Shown piece by piece: positions 34,862 through 44,014 of a DNA stretch of 64,000 bases; the stretch's first letter is position 1; each line of letters starts with the position of its first letter. Under the pieces are notes generated by a model, which searched no databases, was not told the DNA's origin, and worked only from the letters and a program-made list of their open reading frames with translations. Origin of the DNA: Desulfobulbaceae bacterium (GTDB taxonomy: Bacteria; Desulfobacterota; Desulfobulbia; Desulfobulbales; Desulfocapsaceae); assembly GCA_009773475.1 (NCBI GenBank), contig WSXV01000007.1, positions 62,764 to 126,763 of the forward strand. The letters run 5' to 3'. The position numbers were made by a program, and so were the translations under genes.

Positions 34862-37800
34862 GGGGTGCGTTCCTGTTCAATGGCTGCCACCGGAAGCTGG
34901 ATGGTAAAGCAGCTTCCGCCGAGGCTGAGATTGCGGGCAGAGACGGCCCCGCCATGGAGTTCGACAATATTTCGGACGATATACAGGCCCAGCCCGGAAC
35001 CCTCCGGTCGGATTTTGAAATCCTTTCGGCCCATGTAGTACCGGTCGAAGATGTGATGAATTTCCTCCTCATTGACGCCCGGCCCTTGATCGGCGATGTG
35101 GATGGTGACCTGTTCTTTGTCCTGTTCGTAGCTGACCGTAATTTTTCCCTGTTCCGGGGAAAACTTGATCGCATTGGAGAGCAGGTTGGTAAAGACCTGG
35201 CCGATGCGCAGGTGGTCAATGGACAGTGGGGATGTCTCGCCGGTGATGGTGAAGCTGAAGGAGATGGCCCGACTGCGCGCCAGTTCACGCAATGCGTTGA
35301 GACTGCTTCCGAGTAGAATGTCGAGGCGGTATGGTTCCAGGGACAGCTCTATGGCACCGGACTCGATGCGATAGAGATCAAGCAGCTTGTTGATGAAGGT
35401 GAGCTGCTTTTGCCCTTCGTCCTGGATTCTGCGGGTATAATGCAAGGTTTTTTCTTTGTTCATGGTGGAAGAGTATTCTTCCAGTAGGGAGGCGTAGCCG
35501 ATGATGGCGGCAAGCGGCGCTTTCAGGTCGTGCGAGGTGATGGCGATCATGTCGCTTTTCAGTTGATTCATGCGGGTCAGTTCGCTGTTCTGCTTTTCGA
35601 GCAGACGGTCTTTCTCGAGCAGTACCCGTTCTGTCTGGATTCTCGCCATTTCACTGGAGAGCCTGGCCTGAAAGATTCTGGCAATGGCCTGGATGTTTTT
35701 TGAATGAAGGATGGGCTGATGGCTGTAAATGGCGAGAATACCGATGATGATGCCGTTCTGTTTTCTCAGCGGCAGTCCCCAGTAACTGTTGAACTTTCGC
35801 TCCTGAATCAGGGGATTGTCGGGGAAAAACTCACGCAGGCGGCGGGGAAAATAAGTCTCCCCTCGCTTTGCCGTCAGTTGACAGGGGAGACCGTGAAAGG
35901 CAAATTTCTCAGGCGGTAGTTGGAATTTGTGGCCATCCCGGTACGCATGGGGCAACAGGGTCTGGTTGTCGTCCGTCAGTTCCGCAATCATCCCGATTCC
36001 GGCCTTGGTCAACATCATGAACTGGTAGAGCAGGGCCTTGAAAAAACCTTCTCCGGTCATGCCGGTGGTGTTGTGGACAATGGCCTGCAGCTCGTTGTCA
36101 CGCTCGATGATCTCTTGCTCAAATTTCTTTCTTGCTGAAATGTTTATGATTCTGCAGAGATAGGTCGCCTGCTCGCATTCCTGTCCACCAATGCGATAGA
36201 GGGTGGCCTCAATGACCTGATGATTTTTTGTTCCCGAGGTGAAGGTGAATTCGTCTGACCAGATCTCCTTCTCCCGGGTGTGGAAAAAGAGCTGGAGCTC
36301 CATAAATTTCCGGGGGGAGAGAAACGGCTCAAAGAGCTTGGTAATGGTGGACTGGAGAAGGATTTCTTTGGGAATCTGAAAGCAATCGAGGAAGGCCTTG
36401 TTCACCTCCTTGATCAGAGAATGATTATCGAGGAGCAGTTCGGCTTCAGGGTGGTTGAGAAAATTTCGATAGTAGAAGGAAGCGGTCTGCTGAAAGATCG
36501 GTGCGGTGTTGATCCCCCGAGCAAGCAGGTCGTAGCCGTTTTTCTGTCTGGTGAAGATTAACTCCAGCGATTTGCCGGTTTTGCTTTGCAGACTCAGGGT
36601 CAAGGTGGTTTCCGGGCTCAGCAGTGATAGCTTTTTCTGGAGTTCACTGAAACTGCTTTCGTTCAGAGCCTGAGCGAGATGGTGGCAAGCCTCGATTCCG
36701 GAGAGGGTGGAAAAGTCGGAGGTGTCGGTGAGAATCTTGAGGTTGTTGGAGAGTCGGATCAGGTGCCACTGGCGGGGGAAAAGGGAGAGGGAGTCGGCAG
36801 TTGCGACCCTTGTTCCCGGCTCTTTCTGGCCGGCAGTGAGGCTTTCCGGCTGTTGGGTATTAAAGAATGCATGGATATTGGTCAGGTTCTGCAGCCAGTT
36901 GCTGTCCCGTTGCCCATAGATCTCAAGAACGGAGAGTGCTGTGTCGGCAAGGTCGGGGGCAAAGAGCGTTCCCTTGCCCTTTTCGATAAACGCCAGGCCT
37001 TGCAGATGCTGCTCATTTCTTTGCATGGAATTGCCGGCCAGCCACTGATAAGCATCGGCCATGGCAATGATCTGGGAGGCCATGGGGATTTCATCGCCTT
37101 GAAGGCTCAATGGAAAACCGGAACCGTCGTAATGCTCATGATGGGCAGCGATGATAGGAAACAGATGGGAAAGCGCGGGGATTTCCTCGATGAGTTGGGC
37201 GCTGATTTTGGGGTGGAATCGGTAGATGGGCGAGATCTCCGGACGGATATCAAAATCCAGTTGCAGGTCTTCAATGGGAACGGCAGTCAGCCCGATATTG
37301 TGAAGCAGGGCCGCCCAGAGCACGTTCATGGGGTCAAGTTCAGGGCGATGGAGAGCCCAGGCGATATGATGGCTGTAAAAGGCAACCTGAATCGAATGAT
37401 TCTGTTGGCGTCCCTGGTGTTTGGCGTCGGCGACATGGGCGATGAGCCAGAGCAACTGGCAGGTAAGTTCAGGGCTGCTGAGCTCCTCGATGCCGGGGAA
37501 ATTGGCCAGGAAATCCGTTTTGGTTGTGACCGCAGGATCGGGTTGGGCCAGCAGCAGCAGGTTGGCCTTATTCGTTGAAAACAGACGTTTTCCGGCCGTG
37601 GCTATCGCCGGGGAAACGGTGCGGCCGGATTGTCTTTCAATATAGGGCAGAACATTTTCCAGGGCAGGAGCATGCCTGCTGGGAAAATAAATGGAGAGCA
37701 GGTTGGCCAGATGAAGAATTCCGGCCTCGGTGCTGATTTCCTGTCTTGATTTGGCCGATGGAAATCCAGAGCCATCGTGCCGTTCATGGTGATCGAGAAC

Positions 37801-38127
37801 CCATCCTGCAAGGGTGACGAAGGGGCGAAAGTTAGTCAGGATGGCGCTGCCGCGACTGGCATGTTCCCGAACCGCGACATCATGAAAGCCTTGCAGGGGG
37901 AGATGCAGGGCATCAGCTTTTATCCCGATGCCGCCTATGTCATGAAATAATCCGGCAAGATAGACGCTTGCAGGATTAGCAAGGTTCATCTGGATTGCCA
38001 GGGAATGGGCGAGAAGCGCGACCTGCCGGCCGTGGTCCAACTTGTCCTTCTCGTCAAGAGCAAGGGTCGTGGAGAGCAGGGCGATGATCTTCTGGAAGAG
38101 TTGCTGTTTGTTGTCTGGGCTGTCCAT
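34858..38127 (-). CDS. Cytoplasmic kinase with two degenerate HD-GYP-like modules, PAS and GAF
   Basis: The first HD-GYP-like unit (about 20-165) has HDIG (H62) and HHERHDGSGFP but lacks the later D of the ADxFDA motif. The second (about 210-360) reads HN at the HD position (H276-N277), with HHEHYDGSGFP and MADAYQ retained. A PAS domain (about 525-640), a GAF domain (about 680-830) and a HisKA/ATPase kinase (H866, LLSNAIKFS, GSGLGLYIV) follow. No membrane segment. The two HD-GYP-like modules are probably sensors, for example of c-di-GMP, rather than active phosphodiesterases (inference). It is 1089 aa and ends in ATGA overlap with the response regulator. Confidence 0.87.
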   Translation of the reverse strand: MDSPDNKQQLFQKIIALLSTTLALDEKDKLDHGRQVALLAHSLAIQMNLANPASVYLAGLFHDIGGIGIKADALHLPLQGFHDVAVREHASRGSAILTNFRPFVTLAGWVLDHHERHDGSGFPSAKSRQEISTEAGILHLANLLSIYFPSRHAPALENVLPYIERQSGRTVSPAIATAGKRLFSTNKANLLLLAQPDPAVTTKTDFLANFPGIEELSSPELTCQLLWLIAHVADAKHQGRQQNHSIQVAFYSHHIAWALHRPELDPMNVLWAALLHNIGLTAVPIEDLQLDFDIRPEISPIYRFHPKISAQLIEEIPALSHLFPIIAAHHEHYDGSGFPLSLQGDEIPMASQIIAMADAYQWLAGNSMQRNEQHLQGLAFIEKGKGTLFAPDLADTALSVLEIYGQRDSNWLQNLTNIHAFFNTQQPESLTAGQKEPGTRVATADSLSLFPRQWHLIRLSNNLKILTDTSDFSTLSGIEACHHLAQALNESSFSELQKKLSLLSPETTLTLSLQSKTGKSLELIFTRQKNGYDLLARGINTAPIFQQTASFYYRNFLNHPEAELLLDNHSLIKEVNKAFLDCFQIPKEILLQSTITKLFEPFLSPRKFMELQLFFHTREKEIWSDEFTFTSGTKNHQVIEATLYRIGGQECEQATYLCRIINISARKKFEQEIIERDNELQAIVHNTTGMTGEGFFKALLYQFMMLTKAGIGMIAELTDDNQTLLPHAYRDGHKFQLPPEKFAFHGLPCQLTAKRGETYFPRRLREFFPDNPLIQERKFNSYWGLPLRKQNGIIIGILAIYSHQPILHSKNIQAIARIFQARLSSEMARIQTERVLLEKDRLLEKQNSELTRMNQLKSDMIAITSHDLKAPLAAIIGYASLLEEYSSTMNKEKTLHYTRRIQDEGQKQLTFINKLLDLYRIESGAIELSLEPYRLDILLGSSLNALRELARSRAISFSFTITGETSPLSIDHLRIGQVFTNLLSNAIKFSPEQGKITVSYEQDKEQVTIHIADQGPGVNEEEIHHIFDRYYMGRKDFKIRPEGSGLGLYIVRNIVELHGGAVSARNLSLGGSCFTIQLPVAAIEQERTP

Positions 38128-38869
38128 GTCAGCAATGGCGATGGCTGGGGTGCCGAAATGGGATGAAGATCTGGATAAAGACGTTTAGCTGGTGGTCTGT
38201 TTGCGACATCGGAGAGGTCCTTGTTATGGTGAGAGAAACCTCCATCCCGAGATGCAGAGACAACGAAGGATGAGAGTTTTGTTGAAAATATGAACTGAAA
38301 AGGCTGAATTTTCAGGGGACTGTTTGGGAAAACAAATTCTGTCCCCGGCGTTCGAAAAGACTTTCGGATAAACAGGTCGTTGGTGCCGAAGAATGGTCCA
38401 TGGAGAGAGTAACTATCAAATATTTCAGCCCTAAATTCTATATTTCATATTTATACTCAAAAATTGAATAAAAAGGCAAGAAGGATTTTCGGCCATGGGT
38501 TTTCCCGTTGAGCTTCCCGGTGAGGGCTGTGAATCAGGCGCTGATAGAGCCATCCCCACTGAACATTTAAAAATTCATTTTCTTTAATAATTAGTTGTAA
38601 ATGGAATGATTCTCTAGGCTTGATGTGGAGATAGGCGGCCTCTTCCTGGTGTCGAGGACACGCAAATCAAATTGACCCCTTCCCCTGCGTCGGGTATTGT
38701 TTTTCACTCCACCGTGGGATAATTTTCCTGCCGTAATCCCGGTCTTGCCCAGAGTACGTTTGGAGTTTTGTGGAAGTTCTGATACCTGTTCCTGCTGTCA
38801 TGGGATGGTGAAAATAGCTAATTCTCAGTTTTTTTTTGAGGGAATCTCTCCTCTTTGTTTATTTCTTGT
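38128..38869. other. 742-base intergenic region without a gene
   Basis: This separates a minus-strand kinase from a plus-strand transglycosylase and should hold both promoters. I found no convincing reading frame, RNA gene or strong hairpin; only a small GTGTC-GAG-GACAC hairpin near 38656. The length is unusual for a window that is otherwise dense with genes. Confidence 0.5.
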
Positions 38870-39952
38870 ATGGCCGCAACCCCACCAACAACACCGCCGG
38901 TAAAACGCCGAGCCACCCCCAAACGGCCCAAGACCCCCGGGACCGGACGGAAAAAGTCCAGCGCCGGGAAGAATCCGCCCCAGATCTCGTTATTCCATGG
39001 GTCGTTATTGGTCGGTCTGGAGTGCCTTGGACTGCTGGGTATCGCAATGGTGGCGGTGGTTGTGGTGCTGGGATATTCTGCCAACCGCTTCTCCGGCACC
39101 GGATTTTTCAACAGTTACCTGCCCTTTGCCGCCGGAATTATCGGGGTGGTCATTGTGGGGATTGTTCTGCTCGTCCTCTGGCAGAAACTTAGGAGGTGGT
39201 TGCGCCAGTATTCTCTCCTGTTCCCTCCGGCCATTGTCCTTGGTCTGGCGCTGCTGATTGTCGGGGTCGCTCCGCCGGAGATGTTCAGCCGGGCCTTCCT
39301 CTATTATCGTATTCTGGTGGGCGGAAAAGAGGAGGCGAGCCGCGCCGCCCTCACCCATCAGGTGTATGCCGCCTATCGTCGTCTGGATACGGCGCAGATG
39401 ACCAAAATGGTCGGCCAGGCCAGGCCGTATATGGCGGCCATTGAAGAGGCTGCTACAGTCTATGGCGTTGATGGCGACCTCCTCAAAGGTCTTGCTGCCA
39501 CGGAGTCTTCTTTCCTGCCGCGGACGAGCACCGATGGCGGGCATGGCCTTTTTCAGATCACCCGGGCCCCGGCGGCGGCGACGTTGGCGGTGAACCGGTT
39601 GTTCCCTCCAGAGCAGCAGCTGTTCACCGATGTTCGCTATAACGCCCATCTCGGGGCGGCAACCCTCCGCCATTATCTCAGCGAAATGAAAGGCGATCTT
39701 TTTCTCGGCCTGCTTGCCTATAATATCGGACCGGCCAATGGCGGACTCCGCTTTATCATGGAGCAGTATGGGGCCACCGACTTTATTACCATCCAGCCCT
39801 ATCTCATGCAGCTGCCCCGCGATTATCCCATCCGTGTTCTTTCCTATTCTCTTGCCTTTCGCGTAGGGCGGCAGGAAGGTCGTCTTCTCGCCTATGAAGA
39901 GAGCAAAAACGCCGTGCGTATCCAGGCCCTGGGCATTCCCGGCTTGCGATAA
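38870..39952 (+). CDS. Membrane-anchored lytic transglycosylase (SLT domain)
   Basis: A basic/proline-rich N-terminus (about 1-45) is followed by three hydrophobic segments (about 50-75, 85-110, 120-140) and an SLT domain (about 180-355) with catalytic Glu in GLAATESSFLPR and the later LGLLAYNIGPAN and NAHLGAATLRHYL motifs. It should cleave peptidoglycan glycan strands in the periplasm. ATG at 38870 begins the protein; a start 15 bases earlier is possible. Unusual for a transglycosylase is the set of three N-terminal membrane helices. Confidence 0.85.
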   Translation: MAATPPTTPPVKRRATPKRPKTPGTGRKKSSAGKNPPQISLFHGSLLVGLECLGLLGIAMVAVVVVLGYSANRFSGTGFFNSYLPFAAGIIGVVIVGIVLLVLWQKLRRWLRQYSLLFPPAIVLGLALLIVGVAPPEMFSRAFLYYRILVGGKEEASRAALTHQVYAAYRRLDTAQMTKMVGQARPYMAAIEEAATVYGVDGDLLKGLAATESSFLPRTSTDGGHGLFQITRAPAAATLAVNRLFPPEQQLFTDVRYNAHLGAATLRHYLSEMKGDLFLGLLAYNIGPANGGLRFIMEQYGATDFITIQPYLMQLPRDYPIRVLSYSLAFRVGRQEGRLLAYEESKNAVRIQALGIPGLR

Positions 39953-40010
39953 TCGGTCTGCCCATTGTCTGGTGTCTGAGGTAGGCGTCTGGTGAATCGA
40001 AAAAAAAATA

Positions 40011-40039
40011 TTGACTTGCCCCTGCTTTTTCATTAGAAA
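40011..40039 (+). promoter_or_regulatory. Sigma-70-type promoter of the cobalamin riboswitch transcript
   Basis: TTGACT (40011-40016) and TAGAAA (40034-40039) are separated by 17 bases, and the riboswitch begins about ten bases later. Confidence 0.6.
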
Positions 40040-40049
40040 ATGACCAATA

Positions 40050-40225
40050 ATTTCAGATGCTCGTAACAGAGCTTAAAAGGGAACCCGGTAAAAATCCGGG
40101 ACGGGCCCGCCGCTGTGACCGGGGACGACCGTTGCACTTAGCCACTGACCTGTATGATAAAAGGGTTGGGAAGGCGCAACAGGAAGGACGATCCGGAAGT
40201 CAGAAGACCTGTCTGAAACCAAGAA
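40050..40225 (+). ncRNA. Cobalamin (AdoCbl) riboswitch
   Basis: The conserved core is clear: GGGAACCCGGTAAAAATCCG at 40079-40098, then GGGACGGGCCCGCCGCTGTG, ACCGGGGACGACC, GCCACTG (40141), GGGAAGGCGC (40168) and the B12 box AGTCAGAAGACCTG (40198-40211). It lies 150 bases upstream of the TonB-dependent receptor start, and an intrinsic terminator lies between them. Binding of adenosylcobalamin should favour termination and switch off uptake. Confidence 0.96.
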
Positions 40226-40272
40226 GGATGTCTCCGTGGACAAGGGGCAGACCTATGTCATCTGTGGATAAA

Positions 40273-40326
40273 AAAAGGCAATCCCCGGATCAATATTTTA
40301 TTGGTCCGGGGATTGCCTTTTTTTTT
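40273..40326 (+). terminator. Terminator of the cobalamin riboswitch
   Basis: The left arm AAAAGGCAATCCCCGGATCA (40273-40292) pairs with a right arm ending CCGGGGATTGCC (40300-40324), with one G-U pair, and is followed by TTTTTTTTT. It is the expression platform that stops transcription before the receptor gene when the riboswitch is ligand-bound. Confidence 0.93.
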
Positions 40327-40365
40327 GGCTTCACCTGGACTGCTTTTCTTGAAGGAGAGAAAAAA

Positions 40366-42474
40366 ATGAAAAAGCAGTATCTTTTGTTTGCTACTTGTTT
40401 GGTGTTGCTCGGTGATGTGAATGATTCGTTGGCCGTGGAAAGTGAGATGCAGACTCATTCTTTGAACGATCAAGCGGACTCATCGTCGGAGCCGGTGCCT
40501 TTGTTGGGGATAGAGACAATCAACGGCAAGACATATTTGACCATCACGGCCACTCGTAGCGAGTCGAGTGTGAAGGAAATTCCAGCCAAAGTCGAAGTGA
40601 TTGACCGCCAGATGGTGGAACAAACGGTGGGAAATACCATCACCGAGCAGCTAAAAAAGAACGCCTCGATTAACGTTATCGAATATCCAGGCAACCTGGC
40701 AGGCATCGGGATTCGTGGATTTCGACCGGAGTTTTCCGGGATCACCAAACATTCGCTGATCCTGGTCAACGGCCGGCCGGCCGGGACGAGCAATCTGGCC
40801 ACCCTGCTCGCCGATAATATTGAACGTATCGAGGTGCTGAAAGGCCCGGCCTCTTCCCTCTACGGCGGTGAGGCCATGGGCGGGGTGGTCAATATCATTA
40901 CCCGCAAGAATACCGGAAAACTCACCGGCATGGTGGAGACGGGGCTGGGCTCCTTCTCCACCAATAAGCAGGGCGCGGCCGTGGGTGGGGCACTGGGCGA
41001 ACGGTTTGATTTTGACCTGACGGCGAACCGCTACGATCAGGATGGTGATTTCAAGATGGGCAATGGTCAGACCCGGGCCTACACCCGCTATGAGACCCAG
41101 AACGGCAGCGCACGAATTGGCGGCAAGCTGGGGGATGGCTGGCGCTTTGATCTGGCCGGCGATATGTATCAGGGCCGGGATATGGAGACCCCGGGAGATA
41201 TCTTTAACGGGTACACCTACTCCGGCTATGCCGACCGGGACCGTTACGGGGCCGACGCCACCATCGGCGGTAAGCTCGGGGCCAACAACAGGCTCACCCT
41301 GACCTCCTACCAGGCCAAGGAGACGGCCGAGAACTACTCGAACTCCGATTGGGGAACCACTGTGCCCACCTATCACAGTTATGATACCGACACCAGCTGG
41401 GTGGGGGTACAGGTCAAGGATGAATACAGCTGGCATGACCATCGCTTTATTGTGGGGGTTGATTACCAGGATATCGGTGTTGAGAACCTCAGCTTCAAAC
41501 GCAATGGTACCAGAAAGGCCCCCTATTCTCCTGATGAGGGCAGGGAAAATTGGGCCGGATATCTGGAGTCCATCTGGAAATTTATGGACAGGCGACTGAC
41601 CGCCACCGCTGGAGGCCGCTATGACACCTTTGATGTGAAGACCAAAGAGACCCCGTATATGACAGGTTTCACTCCCAAATCGGCAGATTTTTCCACCTTC
41701 AGTCCTCGCACCGGGCTCAATTATCTCTTTGACCAGGGCGTCCGTCTCCATACCACCGTGGGCAAGGCCTTTGTCCCCCCCACGGCGGGCCAGCTTGCCG
41801 GCTACTCGGAACGATTGGTGGTGCTGGACGACGGCACCAGCTTCACCTCGATCATCAGGGGCAATCCCGATTTGGATCCCGAATCTTCCATCACCTATGA
41901 CGCCGGGGTTGGGTATGAACAAAAGAAATGGGGACTTGATCTTGATTTCACCCTGTTTCACACCGATGTGGACGATAAAATCAGCACCACTACCAGTGGC
42001 AATACCTCAAGTTATGGCAACAGTCTCAGCGCCGAAATGGAGGGCCTGGAGTCCAGTCTGTCCTTTGATGTCGGCGCCCCGTTGAAGTGGAACCGATCGC
42101 TGAAATTTATTGTCAATTCCACCCATATGTTCAAGGCCGAAGAAGAACTTGCCAGCCATACCATGCAGGATATTCAGAATGTGGCTGACTATACGGTAAA
42201 TTACGGCATTCAGTATGATGACGGGTTGTTTGACGGATTGTTGCACCTTCGCAATCAAGGCGGGATGAGGGATACGGACTGGAACGCCTCGGGATACCCA
42301 GTGATCGAGTATCCTTCGTTTACCGTTGTTGACCTGATGGTGGGCGTCACTCTCCAAGGGCATCACCGGATTATCCTCAAGGTAGACAACCTCTTTGACA
42401 AGGACTACTATGAGAAACAGGGATTTCCCAAGCCCGGGCAGTCCTTCTTTGCCACCTACCGGTATGAGTTTTAA
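40366..42474 (+). CDS. btuB: BtuB-type TonB-dependent cobalamin receptor
   Basis: Signal peptide MKKQYLLFATCLVLLGDV precedes a TonB-box region (KTYLTITATRSES), a plug domain with EQLKKNASINVIEY, GIRGFRP and GPASSLYGGEAMGGVVNIIT, and a long beta-barrel ending in the aromatic FFATYRYEF. The 702-residue length is normal. GAAGGAG lies six bases before ATG 40366; the longer frame from 40057 runs through the riboswitch and is not real. With the riboswitch, cobalamin is the likely substrate; cobinamide or other corrinoids are possible. Confidence 0.93.
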   Translation: MKKQYLLFATCLVLLGDVNDSLAVESEMQTHSLNDQADSSSEPVPLLGIETINGKTYLTITATRSESSVKEIPAKVEVIDRQMVEQTVGNTITEQLKKNASINVIEYPGNLAGIGIRGFRPEFSGITKHSLILVNGRPAGTSNLATLLADNIERIEVLKGPASSLYGGEAMGGVVNIITRKNTGKLTGMVETGLGSFSTNKQGAAVGGALGERFDFDLTANRYDQDGDFKMGNGQTRAYTRYETQNGSARIGGKLGDGWRFDLAGDMYQGRDMETPGDIFNGYTYSGYADRDRYGADATIGGKLGANNRLTLTSYQAKETAENYSNSDWGTTVPTYHSYDTDTSWVGVQVKDEYSWHDHRFIVGVDYQDIGVENLSFKRNGTRKAPYSPDEGRENWAGYLESIWKFMDRRLTATAGGRYDTFDVKTKETPYMTGFTPKSADFSTFSPRTGLNYLFDQGVRLHTTVGKAFVPPTAGQLAGYSERLVVLDDGTSFTSIIRGNPDLDPESSITYDAGVGYEQKKWGLDLDFTLFHTDVDDKISTTTSGNTSSYGNSLSAEMEGLESSLSFDVGAPLKWNRSLKFIVNSTHMFKAEEELASHTMQDIQNVADYTVNYGIQYDDGLFDGLLHLRNQGGMRDTDWNASGYPVIEYPSFTVVDLMVGVTLQGHHRIILKVDNLFDKDYYEKQGFPKPGQSFFATYRYEF

Positions 42475-42606
42475 CCATGGAGTCTCTTGTTCTCGGTGTG
42501 GGCCGGGTTGAAGTGGGAGTGGTAGATTCTGGTTATGGAATAATCGGAGTTTATTTGTTCTATGAAATGGTTTGTTGTTGTATGTAAATAACAGCACCAC
42601 CCCCAA

Positions 42607-42637
42607 CCCCCTCCTTGAACAAAGGAGGGGGCTTTTT
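42607..42637 (+). terminator. Terminator after btuB
   Basis: CCCCCTCCTT (42607-42616) pairs with AAGGAGGGGG (42622-42631), five-base loop, followed by TTTTT. A C-rich motif CACCCCCAACCCC just before it recurs elsewhere in the window. Confidence 0.85.
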
Positions 42638-42714
42638 GGGATTTTTTGATGATGGCGTTTTCTGAAATTTTACGAGCTCCATTTCGATCATATTTGGACA
42701 TTAAAATTGAAAAG

Positions 42715-43575
42715 ATGAAGAAATTCAAGGTTTTCAATCTCTTCCTGTTCCTTGTCGCAGCCCTTCTTTTTTCACCAATATCGGCCTTCAGTCAGGAGGG
42801 GCAATATCCCCAGCGGATTGTTTCGCTGGGGCCGATCAATACCGAAAATGTCTATCTGCTCGGGGCCCAGGATCGACTGGTGGCCAATACCAGTTACTGT
42901 GTTCATCCGGTGGCGGCAAAGGAAAAGGTGAAGATCGGCTCGGTGATGCATTTTAATATTGAGCAGATTCTCAGCCTGCAGCCGGATCTGATCCTGGCCA
43001 CCGGTCTGACCAGTCCCCAGCAGGTCGCCCAGCTTTCGGCCTCCGGGGTGCGGGTGGTGCATTTTCATCAGCCATCGAGTTTTGCCTCCATCTGTGACCA
43101 TTTTCTGGAGCTTGGAAAACTGCTGGGGCTTGAGGCAAAGGCCCGTGAAATTATTGCCGAGGCGCAGACCGAGGTTCGTGCCATCCAGAAGCGGGTGAAG
43201 GGGCTACCGCCCAGAAAAGTGTTCCTGCAGGTGGGCGCAACCCCGCTCTTTTCTTCGGTGGACAGTTCCTTCACCAATGACTTTATTGTCCTCGCCGGTG
43301 GAATCAATATCGCCGCGGGCAAGCGGGAAGGCCGCTATAACTACGAGATGGTCACTGCCCAGAATCCCGATGTGATTATCGTCGCGATTATGGGGAGTGA
43401 AGGGGGGATGGGCAGCAGGGAAAAAGAGGAGTGGCAGCGTTTTACTCCCATTTCAGCAGTGCAGAATGGCCAGGTCTATGTGGTTGACCCCGACCTTATC
43501 TGCAGCCCCTCACCCATAACCTTTGTTAAGGGATTGGAAAAAATCGCCAAGCTGATTCATCCGCTGGAAGAATGA
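42715..43575 (+). CDS. BtuF-type corrinoid-binding protein, no BtuCD nearby
   Basis: A signal peptide (KVFNLFLFLVAALLFSP) is followed by a helical-backbone periplasmic binding fold: RIVSLGPINTENVYLLGAQD, LSLQPDLILATG, VVHFHQPSSFASICDHFLELGKLLG and VTAQNPDVIIVAIMGSEGG. The protein is 286 aa from ATG 42715; the earlier ATG 42646 would move the signal peptide inward. It follows btuB after a terminator, so cobalamin or a related corrinoid is likely (iron complexes are the alternative). No permease or ATPase gene lies in this window, so the inner-membrane part is elsewhere or the protein serves another system. Confidence 0.8.
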   Translation: MKKFKVFNLFLFLVAALLFSPISAFSQEGQYPQRIVSLGPINTENVYLLGAQDRLVANTSYCVHPVAAKEKVKIGSVMHFNIEQILSLQPDLILATGLTSPQQVAQLSASGVRVVHFHQPSSFASICDHFLELGKLLGLEAKAREIIAEAQTEVRAIQKRVKGLPPRKVFLQVGATPLFSSVDSSFTNDFIVLAGGINIAAGKREGRYNYEMVTAQNPDVIIVAIMGSEGGMGSREKEEWQRFTPISAVQNGQVYVVDPDLICSPSPITFVKGLEKIAKLIHPLEE

Positions 43576-43650
43576 TGCGGTTGGATTACCTTCCTGCTGG
43601 ATTTAGGGGGCGGAAATGTTGGGGTGGTAAACAGCTTATTCCATTTCCAA

Positions 43651-43804
43651 ATCAAAGGTGAAGTTTCCATAAATTCCCTCCCCCTTGGCGGGGGAGGGTC
43701 AGGGAGGGGGGGAATCAACTATGGAAATGGGCTCATTGCAGCATCACCCACCCCCAACCCGAACGAACCGGATATGGAACGCTTGACTGATAATTAGAAT
43801 TACC
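43651..43804. repeat. MITE-like element, degenerate copy (left of the helicase gene)
   Basis: This region matches the reverse complement of 45380-45567: shared blocks are GTGAAGTTTCC, TCAGGGAGGG-type, GCTCATTGCAGC, TCACCCACCCCCAACCC and GAACGAACCGGAT, in the same order, followed by a degenerate terminal repeat (about 43785-43804). Its left terminal repeat is not intact and it lacks a 30-base hairpin insertion of the other copy. Confidence 0.75.
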
Positions 43805-44014
43805 ACCCCTCGCCCCTCCTAAAACAGGAGGGGGACAGAGCTACTCTTTCTCAATAGCGAAGGAGCGTGGATGAAGCCAAGAAACCAAGAAGCCGAGGGC
43901 TTGAAAGCTCCCTCCTGATTTTGGAGGGGGGTGGGGGTGGTAGCCTTTCCCGCGCTGCCGCTTTCTGTTCCACAATTCCAAATCATCAACATCTAACCAT
44001 CGAACAGAGAAAAC
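43805..44014. other. GC-rich hairpins before the helicase gene
   Basis: CCCCTCCT/AGGAGGGG (43813-43833) and CTCCCTCC-n7-GGAGGGGG (about 43908-43928) form hairpins, the second running into GTGGGGGTGG. No gene seen; these belong to the same C/G-rich repeat class as 42593-42631 and 59402-59515. Confidence 0.45.

Noticed and set aside
40273-40326. Independent terminator of an upstream gene
   Set aside because: Its place directly after the B12 box and before the receptor start makes it the riboswitch expression platform.
40057-40365. Longer start for the BtuB-type receptor
   Set aside because: The added residues are translated from the riboswitch and its terminator; the signal peptide and ribosome site support ATG 40366.
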